This document shows positions 17,981 through 25,656 of a DNA stretch of 64,000 nucleotides, one piece after another. The notes under the pieces were generated by a model. The model was given only the letters and a program-made list of their open reading frames with translations, was not told where the DNA came from and searched no databases. The stretch covers positions 3,489,626-3,553,625 of the forward strand of contig NZ_CP096659.1 in NCBI RefSeq assembly GCF_023238205.1, read 5' to 3'. Each line of letters starts with the position of its first letter. Within the stretch, counting starts at the first letter, position 1. The stretch is from Halorussus limi (GTDB lineage Archaea > Halobacteriota > Halobacteria > Halobacteriales > Haladaptataceae). The position numbers and the translations under genes were made by a program.

Positions 17981-19149
17981 AGTGACCCTGCTTTCGTGGT
18001 GCGTTCGGCCGTGGCGTCCGGGTCGAGGTCGTCCAGGGCCGTCCGGAGGTCGTTCTCGTCCGGGAGGGCGTATATCCCGCAGTCGAACTCCGCGTCGTCG
18101 GCCCGCAGGGTCGCGTCGAACAGGAACGCGAACGCCTGCTTGCGGCCGAGGCGCGCGACGACCGACTCGGCGACCGCCGGCCCGACGTCGTGGACGAACT
18201 GGGGCGGCGAGATGTCGATGGTCGCGTTCAACACGTTCGCCCATCCGTCGATGAAACTGCTGGTCATCACGTTACCGATTTCCTCCATCGCCGACCGGGC
18301 CTGCCCCTCGAAGGCCGACACCTCCTCGGTGCCGGGCACGAGCGCCGCGGCCACCTCGCGGGCCGACGCCTCGTCGAACAGCACGAGGACGTAGCCCCCG
18401 AGCGGTTCGTCGGTCTTGAGGACGACGCCGACGTAGGGCCGGTCGTCCAACTCCGCGGGCACGTCCTCGACGGGGACGAAGTTCAGGTTCGTGATGTCGA
18501 CGCAGGTGGCGATGCCGGTCATGGCCGAAACGCTCTCGGAGGCGGTCTCCGCGCCGGTCGTCGCCATCTCGCGGAGCGTCGCCAACTTCTCGACCGAGAC
18601 GGGGTCGTCGCCGTCGGCTAACATCTCCTCCATCGAGTCGCTGTCGGGGAACATGTGGAAGTTCACGTCGAGTTCCTCGCCGACCGCGCCGACCTGACTC
18701 CGGAAGACGAACGCTCGGTCGCGCTCGACTCCGGCCGCGTCGAGCAGTTGCTCGCCGGCCCCCTCGACGTACTCCGGCGGCGAGATGTCGATGGTCGCGT
18801 CGAGGTGGTCGGCCCACCCCTCCACGAACCCGCTGGTGACGATGTTGCCGACCTCCGCGACCGCGCTCTCCTCGACGCCCTCGCCGGGGAGAAGCGTGTC
18901 GAGCAGCACCTCGACGCCCTCGGGCGAGAACGTCAGGAGACTCGTCCCGTCGATGCCGCCCTCGAAGTCGATGGCGACGCCGACGCGCCGGGCGTCGCGA
19001 GAGACGTCCGCCGCGGAGGCCAGCGTCACCTCGGTCACGTCCACGGCTGTCTCGATGCCGGTCATCCCGGTGAGGTTCTCGGCCGCCCGTTCCGCACCCG
19101 CTCGGGCGGTCCGATTGAAAGTCCCCAGCGATTCGATGTCCACGTTCAT
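17977..19149 (-). CDS. cheC: Double-domain CheC phosphatase-type protein
   Basis: The 390-residue protein is two CheC domains in tandem. Each carries an E-x2-N motif: EVGNIVTSGFVEGWADHLDA (about residue 90) and EIGNVMTSSFIDGWANVLNA (about 285), each followed by TIDISPP. CheC proteins dephosphorylate CheY-P and bind CheD. Duplicated CheC is known in haloarchaea. It follows a single-domain CheC by 22 bases and overlaps cheD by 4. Confidence 0.9.
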   Translation of the reverse strand: MNVDIESLGTFNRTARAGAERAAENLTGMTGIETAVDVTEVTLASAADVSRDARRVGVAIDFEGGIDGTSLLTFSPEGVEVLLDTLLPGEGVEESAVAEVGNIVTSGFVEGWADHLDATIDISPPEYVEGAGEQLLDAAGVERDRAFVFRSQVGAVGEELDVNFHMFPDSDSMEEMLADGDDPVSVEKLATLREMATTGAETASESVSAMTGIATCVDITNLNFVPVEDVPAELDDRPYVGVVLKTDEPLGGYVLVLFDEASAREVAAALVPGTEEVSAFEGQARSAMEEIGNVMTSSFIDGWANVLNATIDISPPQFVHDVGPAVAESVVARLGRKQAFAFLFDATLRADDAEFDCGIYALPDENDLRTALDDLDPDATAERTTKAGSL

Positions 19150-19171
19150 GGTTCGAACCTCGGGTCCGGGT

Positions 19172-19786
19172 TCATATCTCTATCTTCTGCATGAGCGAGA
19201 CGAGTTCCTCCAGTTCGGGGAACGTGTACACTTTCACCTCGACGTCGGCCGCGCGGGCGTGTACGCGCGAGTCAAACACTAAAGCCATCTCGTCGGGCCG
19301 AGTCCCCACGAGGTTCTCGACCATCTTCGACCCCGCACCGTAGGTGAACTTCGGCGTCGAGATGTCGATGGTGGTGTTCAGCACGTTCGCCCACCCGTCG
19401 ATGAAGCCGCTGGTCATGATGTTGCCGATTTCCTGTACCGCGGACCGTTCCATGTCCGAGAACCCGCTCGAGGAGGGGTCGGCGCTACCCGGGAGCATCC
19501 CAGTGGCGAGTTTCTTCGCACTGCTCGCGCTGAAGAGGAACAGGATGTAGCCGTGGGGCGGTTCCACGAGTTCGATGTGAGTACCGACCTGCTTCTCGTG
19601 ACCGACGTGGGTCTTGATGTCGTCGATTTCGAGGAAGTTGATCTTCGTGATCTCCATCTCGGTTTCCATGCCGGTCATCTGGTTCAGATGGTTGGCGACC
19701 GTGTTCGCCCCCTCCTTGGCCATCTGGTTGAACAAGTTCAGTTTTCGTATGTCGATGTGCAAGTTTCTGTCCTCACCTCGGCTCAT
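19172..19786 (-). CDS. cheC: Single-domain CheC protein
   Basis: The 204-residue protein has one CheC domain with EIGNIMTSGFIDGWANVLN and TIDISTP, very close to both halves of the next gene. The N-terminal part (HIDIRKLNLFNQMAKEGAN) also matches the start of each repeat. Role as in the family: CheY-P phosphatase or CheD partner. Whether both CheC proteins are active cannot be told from sequence. It lies 13 bases after cheA in the same operon. Confidence 0.88.
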   Translation of the reverse strand: MSRGEDRNLHIDIRKLNLFNQMAKEGANTVANHLNQMTGMETEMEITKINFLEIDDIKTHVGHEKQVGTHIELVEPPHGYILFLFSASSAKKLATGMLPGSADPSSSGFSDMERSAVQEIGNIMTSGFIDGWANVLNTTIDISTPKFTYGAGSKMVENLVGTRPDEMALVFDSRVHARAADVEVKVYTFPELEELVSLMQKIEI

Positions 19787-19799
19787 ATCTCGTCACCTC

Positions 19800-22016
19800 T
19801 CACAATGTCTCCACGTCCAGAATCGTCACCACGTCGCCCTCGCCGAGAACCGCGGCACCCGACAGGCCGGGGATGCCGCTGAGGATGCCCTCGAACGGTT
19901 TGACGACGACCTCTTCCTGTCGGCTCACGGCGTCGCAGTGGATGGCGACCTGTCGCTCGGACTCCTTGACCCGGACCAGCATTCCGTCGCCGTTCTTGGT
20001 CTCGCCGGGCACGTCCAGCGCGTCGCCGAGTCGCACGAGCGGGTAGACCGTGTCGTCGTGGGTGACGACCTCCTCGCCCTCGACGGTCTGGACGTCCTCC
20101 ATCCGGCGAATCTCGTCCACGTTCTTGATGGGGACCCCGTACTCCTCCTCGCCCGACTGGACGAACAGGACCTTCACGATGGCGACCGTGACCGGCAGCG
20201 AGAGGCTAATGGTCGTGCCCTCGCCGGGCGTGCTGTCCACTCGAATCTCGCCGTCGAGTCGCGAGACGGTGTCTTGGACCACGTCCATCCCGACGCCGCG
20301 GCCGCTCACGTCCGTCACCTCGTCGTTGGTCGAGAACCCGGCGTGGAACACCAGCTTCTGGGCCTCCTCCTCGCCGAGTTCGTCGACCTCCTCGCGGCTC
20401 ATGATGCCCTTCTCGACGGCCTTCCGACGGATACCCTCGGGGTCGATTCCCTGTCCGTCGTCCTCTACCTCGATGGTCACGCGGTCGCGCTCGCGGAAGC
20501 CTCGGAGCCGAATCGTCCCCTCGCGGGACTTGCCCGCGGCCTCGCGCTCCTCGGGCGGTTCGATGCCGTGGTCCACCGCGTTTCGCAGGAGATGCATCAG
20601 CGGGTCGCTTATCTCGTCGAGGATGGTGCGGTCCAACTCGATGTCGGTTCCCTCCATCCGGAAGTCGACCTCCTTCTCCTGTTCGCGCGCGAGGTCCCGG
20701 ACCAGACGCGGGAACTTGTTGACCACCTTCTTCAGCGGGACCAGCCGCATGTCCATCACGGTGTCCTGCAGACTCGAGGTTATCTTGTCGAGTTCGTCGA
20801 GGTGGTCGGTGGCGCTGTCGAGTTGCGCCTGCTCGACCGACCGGCGGAGTTTGATGCGACTCGTGACGAGTTGCTCGACCTGTCCGTGGAGGTCGTCGAG
20901 TTGGTCGACGTCCACGCGAACCGACTGAATCTCCTCTATCTCTCCGGCGGTCGACTCGTCCGACGACTCCGAACCGCTCGCCGAATCGTCGGGGTCGTCG
21001 GAGCCATCTCCGTCGGCGTCCGAGTCGGCGGTCTCGACCACGTCCGCGTCGGTGAAGCCGTCCTCGGAAGAGTCACTGCTTTCCGCCGCGTCGGCGTCCG
21101 ACTCGGACGCCGACGCGCTTGCATCTACTTCGGCTTCGGCGCTCTCGTCCGGCGCGTCGCCGGAGTCGCTCGCGCGGGCCGCGTCACTCGGTTCGTCGGC
21201 CGCCTCCTCAGATTCGTCAGCAGCACTGCCCGACTCGTCGCTCCCGCCGCCCGCGCTCGTCGCGTCGATTTCGGCCGGGTCGAGCGGGGTCACGGTCCCG
21301 CCGGAGATTTTGCCGACCGAGGCGACGACCGACTCGACCTCGCTCGCGCCGTCGGCCGAGACGAAGGCGTCGAACCCGTCGCCGTACTCGCCGTCGTTGA
21401 CGGCGTCCACGTCGGGAACGGTGCCCAGGAGGTCGAGGTTCTCGCTCAGTCCTTCGAGCGCGAACATGCCGTCGACGCCCTTCATCTCGGGGTCGCCCAT
21501 GTCCACGTCCACGTGGAACACCTCGCCGCCGGGGTTCGAGAGCGCCGACGGGTCGTCGAGTCGCTCGACCGGAACGTCGGCCAGCGCCGCGCCGGTCTCG
21601 TCTGCGGCGTCGTCGGTCGCGGCGTCACCGTCCTCGCCACCGTCGCCGTCGATGACGCTCCGGATGTCGGCGATGATGTGGTCGGGGTCGATGTTCGACT
21701 CGCCGTCGGCCTCTATCTGGTCGAGGGCGTGGTCTATCTCGTCGACGCCCTCGAACACGAGGTCCATGACTTCGGGGGTGACCTCCATGCGACCCTGCCG
21801 AATCTCGTCCAGCAGGTCCTCGATGGCGTGCGCGAGGTCGCTGGCGTCCTGAAAGCCCATCGCGCCGAAGTTCCCCTTCAGCGTGTGGGCGGTCCGGAAG
21901 ATGGAGTCCATCGCGGCCTCGTCGCCGGGGTCGTCTTCCAGTTCGAGCAGGGAGTTGTTCAACTCCGTGACGTTCTCTTCGCTCTCGCGTATGAAATCCT
22001 GAATGTAGTCTTCCAT
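19800..22016 (-). CDS. cheA: Chemotaxis histidine kinase CheA
   Basis: The 738-residue kinase has an N-terminal HPt domain with phospho-His44 (FRTAHTLKGNF), a CheY-binding region (about 150-270), a long Ser/Asp/Glu-rich linker (about 270-370), then the dimerisation, HATPase (about 430-590, NAVDHGIEPPEER; GRGVGMDVV) and CheW-like regulatory domains (about 600-738). It phosphorylates CheY and CheB in response to receptors. The acidic linker is longer than in bacteria, a common haloarchaeal trait. cheB ends 6 bases upstream. Confidence 0.96.
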   Translation of the reverse strand: MEDYIQDFIRESEENVTELNNSLLELEDDPGDEAAMDSIFRTAHTLKGNFGAMGFQDASDLAHAIEDLLDEIRQGRMEVTPEVMDLVFEGVDEIDHALDQIEADGESNIDPDHIIADIRSVIDGDGGEDGDAATDDAADETGAALADVPVERLDDPSALSNPGGEVFHVDVDMGDPEMKGVDGMFALEGLSENLDLLGTVPDVDAVNDGEYGDGFDAFVSADGASEVESVVASVGKISGGTVTPLDPAEIDATSAGGGSDESGSAADESEEAADEPSDAARASDSGDAPDESAEAEVDASASASESDADAAESSDSSEDGFTDADVVETADSDADGDGSDDPDDSASGSESSDESTAGEIEEIQSVRVDVDQLDDLHGQVEQLVTSRIKLRRSVEQAQLDSATDHLDELDKITSSLQDTVMDMRLVPLKKVVNKFPRLVRDLAREQEKEVDFRMEGTDIELDRTILDEISDPLMHLLRNAVDHGIEPPEEREAAGKSREGTIRLRGFRERDRVTIEVEDDGQGIDPEGIRRKAVEKGIMSREEVDELGEEEAQKLVFHAGFSTNDEVTDVSGRGVGMDVVQDTVSRLDGEIRVDSTPGEGTTISLSLPVTVAIVKVLFVQSGEEEYGVPIKNVDEIRRMEDVQTVEGEEVVTHDDTVYPLVRLGDALDVPGETKNGDGMLVRVKESERQVAIHCDAVSRQEEVVVKPFEGILSGIPGLSGAAVLGEGDVVTILDVETL

Positions 22017-22022
22017 TTCAGT

Positions 22023-23063
22023 TCACCCGTTGTCTCGTATCGTGTCGAGAATCGCTTTGCCCATCTCGTCGGCCGAGTGCACGCTGTCGACGCATCCGGT
22101 CTCTATCGCGCGGGCCGGGATGCCGAACACCGAGCAACTCTCCTCGTCTTGGGCGAGGGTGGCCCCGCCCGCCGACTCGATGGCCTCGATGCCCGCCGCG
22201 CCGTCCGAACCCATGCCGGTCAGGACGACGCCGGTCAGCGGCCCGTCTACTTTCTCGGCGGCCGTCTCCATCGCCACGTCGATGGCCGGGCGGACGCCGT
22301 GAAGCGGTTCGTCCTGCGTGAGGCGGACGCGCAGTCGCCCGTTGCCGTACCCCGCGACCGCCATGTGGTAGTCGCCCTTCGCCACGAGCGCCTCGCCGCC
22401 GCCGATTCGGAGGCCGTCTTCGGCCTCTCGAACGTCGTACTCGCTCCGGCGGTCCAGTCGCTCGGCGAACCGGCCGGTGAAGCCGTCGGGCATGTGCTGG
22501 ACGACCAGCACCCGGAAGTCGGCCTCCCGCGGGAGACTCGACAGCACGCGCTCGACCACTCGCGGCCCGCCGGTCGACGCTCCGACGACGAGCGTCGGAT
22601 TCTCGACGTAGCCGTGGTCGGTGTGGAGGGTGTCGGAACTCGACGTGTCCACTCGATCGACGGACTGGGGGTCGGCCCGCGTCGCCGACTCGACCTTCTC
22701 GACCAATGCGTCGCCGTGGGCCGAAATCTCGGTCGAGACTTCCCCGCCGGGTTTGGCGAGGAAGTCGACCGCGCCCTTCTCCATCGCCTCGAACGTCGCG
22801 TCCGCGCCGTCCTCGGTGTGGGCCGACAGCATCAGAATCGGAGTCGGGTTCGTCGCCATGATCTCCTCGACGGCCTCGATGCCGTCCATGCGTGGCATCT
22901 CCACATCCATCGTCACCACGTCCGGGTCGTGGTCGACGACGGCCTCGACGCCCTCCTCGCCGTCGCTCGCCTGCGCGACGACCTCGATGCCGCCGTCGTC
23001 GAGGATGTCGGAGATGACCGTCCGCATGAAGTGAGAGTCGTCCACGACGACTGCCCGCGTCAT
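22023..23063 (-). CDS. cheB: Chemoreceptor methylesterase CheB
   Basis: The 346-residue protein has a receiver domain (Asp53 in VTMDVEMPRMDG), a linker, and a C-terminal methylesterase domain with the catalytic Ser in VVGASTGGPR, His in VVQHMPDGFT and Asp in MGSDGAAG. It removes methyl groups from receptors and can deamidate glutamines. The ATG overlaps the cheY stop by 4 bases. Confidence 0.96.
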   Translation of the reverse strand: MTRAVVVDDSHFMRTVISDILDDGGIEVVAQASDGEEGVEAVVDHDPDVVTMDVEMPRMDGIEAVEEIMATNPTPILMLSAHTEDGADATFEAMEKGAVDFLAKPGGEVSTEISAHGDALVEKVESATRADPQSVDRVDTSSSDTLHTDHGYVENPTLVVGASTGGPRVVERVLSSLPREADFRVLVVQHMPDGFTGRFAERLDRRSEYDVREAEDGLRIGGGEALVAKGDYHMAVAGYGNGRLRVRLTQDEPLHGVRPAIDVAMETAAEKVDGPLTGVVLTGMGSDGAAGIEAIESAGGATLAQDEESCSVFGIPARAIETGCVDSVHSADEMGKAILDTIRDNG

Positions 23064-23422
23064 GCTGAGACGACGTCCTCGATGGCGTCCATCACGCTGG
23101 GTTTCTGGAAGGGTTTGGTGATGTAGCCGTCAGCACCCGCCTTGATGGCGGCCTTCATCTTCTCTTCCTGCCCGATACTGGTACACATGATGATGTTCGA
23201 GTCGGGGTTCGCGTCCTTGATTTCGGTGGTCGCTTCGATACCGTCTCGGATGGGCATCACGATGTCCATCATCACGAGGTCCGGGCCGTGTTCCTCGTAG
23301 AGTTCGACGGCCTCGACGCCGTTCTCGGCCTCGCCCACGATTTCGAACTCCTCTTCCAGTATCTCGCGAAGTAGATTCCGCATAAATTCCGAGTCGTCTA
23401 CGATGAGTACGTTCTTAGCCAT
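23060..23422 (-). CDS. cheY: Chemotaxis response regulator CheY
   Basis: The 120-residue single receiver domain has the acidic pocket (VDD at residues 8-10), phospho-acceptor Asp53 (MMDIVMP), Thr near 82 (CTSIG) and Lys near 103 (ITKPF). Phosphorylated by CheA, archaeal CheY acts on the archaellum through CheF and ArlCE. It starts the cheY-B-A-C-C-D-R run and is preceded by the regulon dyad promoter. Confidence 0.96.
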   Translation of the reverse strand: MAKNVLIVDDSEFMRNLLREILEEEFEIVGEAENGVEAVELYEEHGPDLVMMDIVMPIRDGIEATTEIKDANPDSNIIMCTSIGQEEKMKAAIKAGADGYITKPFQKPSVMDAIEDVVSA

Positions 23423-23460
23423 GCGATAGTCACCGAGCGGTTGGTTTGAAACGGGGTGAA

Positions 23461-23500
23461 ATAAATTCTCCCCTCCGATTATCAGGACTGATGCTGTCTT
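23461..23500 (-). promoter_or_regulatory. cheY promoter with swimming-regulon dyad
   Basis: The dyad TATCAG-GA-CTGATG occupies 23480-23493 with one mismatch. The TATA element (ATTTAT on the minus strand, 23461-23466) is at exactly the same offset as in the arlCE promoter, and the start codon follows about 40 bases on. This is an internal promoter between cheW and cheY. Confidence 0.7.
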
Positions 23501-23533
23501 CGCCGCGTTCTCGACTGAAGCAACTGAGTTCTA

Positions 23534-24061
23534 TCATTTCAACTGTTCTATGATAACGTCGATGTCTATCCAGACCACGAGGTCGAGCGCATCGCCGCTG
23601 GGCTTGCGGATGATGCCTCGCGAAATCTCTTCCTCGATGCCCCGCGTCTGGAGGTCCGAGAGGTCGTCGTCGGTGTCGATTCTGCTCTCGGGGTGGGTCG
23701 TGACCTCCAGCACCTCGTCGACCCGGATACCGATTTTCTGCTTGTCGTCGGCCCGGTCCAACACGAGGACGTTCTGTTCCTCGCTGGTCGGTTGGTCGCC
23801 GTCGATGCCGAGGAACGTCCGGGGGTTGATGATGGCGGTGGTCTCTCCCCGGAGGTCCATCACGCCGTCGATGGAGTCGGGCGTCCGGGGGATTCGCGTC
23901 ACCTTCTTTATCTCAACGATGCTATCGACCTCGTCGATGTCGATGGCGCAGTAGTCCTCGCCGAGGCGGAACTCAACGACCTGTCGCGTCGGTCCCTCGG
24001 CGACCTCCGGCGATTCGGTCCCGTCGGTCCCGTCACCAGTGTCGGTTTCCTGTACCTCCAT
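23534..24061 (-). CDS. cheW: Chemotaxis coupling protein CheW
   Basis: The 175-residue protein has an acidic N-terminal tail (about 30 residues) and a single CheW domain (RQVVEFRLGEDYCAIDIDEVDSI cut short here: EYCAIDI-type strand, then IINPRTFLG and VLVLDRADDKQKIGIRVD). It bridges receptors and CheA. ATG 24061 is preferred over ATG 24082 because the clear TATA box (TTTATATG, minus strand, centred near 24097) would put the transcript start near 24071. It precedes cheY by 111 bases. Confidence 0.93.
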   Translation of the reverse strand: MEVQETDTGDGTDGTESPEVAEGPTRQVVEFRLGEDYCAIDIDEVDSIVEIKKVTRIPRTPDSIDGVMDLRGETTAIINPRTFLGIDGDQPTSEEQNVLVLDRADDKQKIGIRVDEVLEVTTHPESRIDTDDDLSDLQTRGIEEEISRGIIRKPSGDALDLVVWIDIDVIIEQLK

Positions 24062-24217
24062 AGCAGTCTCTAACTTGAACATCGAAGCCCAGCATATAAA
24101 TCCCGGCCTCGCCTCTCGGATTTGATAATCGGTCTCGTCGGCGGTGGACGCGGTGAACTGTCGGCGCGACGACGGGAGGTGGAAACGTACTTGTCACCGG
24201 AGCGTAACGACCGGTGT

Positions 24218-25582
24218 ATGGCTCGCGTCCTCCGCCTCGCCGCCTGTGCCCTCGTGGTCGTCTCGCTCCTCGCCGTCGTCGCACCCGGTAGCGCCGCCCC
24301 GCCGCCGCGACCGCTCTGTGACGCCTGCGGGGAGTCGTTGGAGAAGACCGCCGCGTCTCGCGACCTCACCGTCTCAGTAGAGCGAAGCACCGCCACCGTC
24401 TCGGTCGCCCGGAACGGGACCGCGACGTGGGTCGTCCGGAACCGACTCGCCGACTCCCCGGGCGTCGAACGCCTGCGCGAGAACGATACGCTCCGGTCCG
24501 AAATCGCCGACGACGCGATGTGGGACGCCGAGTTCGTCGCCGCGAACGTCTCGTCGTCGGGCGTCCTGACGATGCGCTACCGCGAACCCGACTTCGCGGA
24601 GGCGTCGGTCGGCGGGACGCTCCGGTCGGGCGAGTTCACCGACGCCTACGGCTACCGGAACCTCGACGGACTCGGTGCGGACCGCCTCGTCGTCGTCGCG
24701 CCCGAGGGGACCGAAGTCGGGTGGACGGTCCCCGGCGCGACAGTCTCCGACGACGGCCGCCGCACGGTCCTCACGGCGTTCGAGGACCGGGGGTTCGTCA
24801 CGTTCGTTCCCGAGGAGAGCGCGCTCGGTCCCCTGCTGAGTCTGCTGGCGGTCGGGACGCTGGTCGCGCCGCGAGTCGGGAGCAACCTCGTCGCCGTCGT
24901 GGTGTTCCCGACCGCGCTGTTCGGACTCTTCGTCGGGGCGGTCGGCGCTGGGGTCTCCCGGTCGGACGGACTCGTCGGGCGCGTCGGCGAGGCGGTCGGC
25001 CCCGTCCTCGTCGGCGTCGGCGTCCTGTTGACGGGCGGAGCGCTCCTCGCCAGCGGCGGCCTGTCGCTGCTCGGCGGGGCCGCCACGCCGCTGTTCGGCG
25101 TCGGCGCGACCGCGGTCGTCTTCGGCGCGTTGCTCGGGCGGCCCGCGGTCCGAGCGCGAGCGACCTACTGGCGACTCGTCGCGGCCGGAGGGGTCGGCGT
25201 CGCGCTGGCGGCAGGGACCACGCTCGTCGGGGCCGTCGCGTTCGACCAGAGCGGACTGACCTACTCGCTCCTGAGCAGTTTCCCGCCGCTGGTCGCCGTG
25301 TTCGCGCTGTTCCCGGCGGGGTACGCGCTCGGCCGCGGGGACCGACGACTCGCGCTGGCGACGGCCGCGGTCGGGTTCGCGCTCTCGGTGCTGCCGTTCG
25401 TGTCGCTCCTCTCGCCGACGAGAGGGTTCGGACTGTTCGTCGCCGTCTTCGTCGCGGCGTACGCGGGCGCGGTGGCCGCCGTCGGGACGCCGTTGTTCGT
25501 CGTCGGCGCGTCGCTCGCCGACTCGTCGGGCGACGCTTCGACGTCGCCGGACGACGAACGACCGACCGCGACGGCAGAGTAG
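24218..25582 (+). CDS. Secreted/multipass membrane protein of unknown function
   Basis: The 454-residue protein opens with a signal peptide (ARVLRLAACALVVVSLLAVV, cleavage after GSA-like site). A CDACG motif and an extracellular beta-rich domain follow to about residue 200. About seven or eight membrane helices fill the C-terminal half (from LGPLLSLLAVGTLVAPRVG). I do not recognise the family; haloarchaea have many such proteins. ATG 24218 is chosen because the signal peptide starts there. The promoter is shared back-to-back with cheW, but nothing else links it to chemotaxis. Confidence 0.8.
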   Translation: MARVLRLAACALVVVSLLAVVAPGSAAPPPRPLCDACGESLEKTAASRDLTVSVERSTATVSVARNGTATWVVRNRLADSPGVERLRENDTLRSEIADDAMWDAEFVAANVSSSGVLTMRYREPDFAEASVGGTLRSGEFTDAYGYRNLDGLGADRLVVVAPEGTEVGWTVPGATVSDDGRRTVLTAFEDRGFVTFVPEESALGPLLSLLAVGTLVAPRVGSNLVAVVVFPTALFGLFVGAVGAGVSRSDGLVGRVGEAVGPVLVGVGVLLTGGALLASGGLSLLGGAATPLFGVGATAVVFGALLGRPAVRARATYWRLVAAGGVGVALAAGTTLVGAVAFDQSGLTYSLLSSFPPLVAVFALFPAGYALGRGDRRLALATAAVGFALSVLPFVSLLSPTRGFGLFVAVFVAAYAGAVAAVGTPLFVVGASLADSSGDASTSPDDERPTATAE

Positions 25583-25656
25583 CTCACTCTGTATTTCTTC
25601 GACACGAGTATATATTTCTTATAGAATGGAGGATATTTCTCGTTCCGACGGGCGCG

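Noticed and set aside
17468-18244. 258-residue version of CheD starting at 18244
   Set aside because: The first 90 residues are Arg-rich and lie inside cheC in another frame; the ATGA overlap at 17977-17980 gives the normal family length.
19614-23126. 1170-codon plus-strand frame opposite cheA and cheB
   Set aside because: Antisense shadow of clear che genes; no family motif and arginine/histidine-rich, unlike acidic haloarchaeal proteins.
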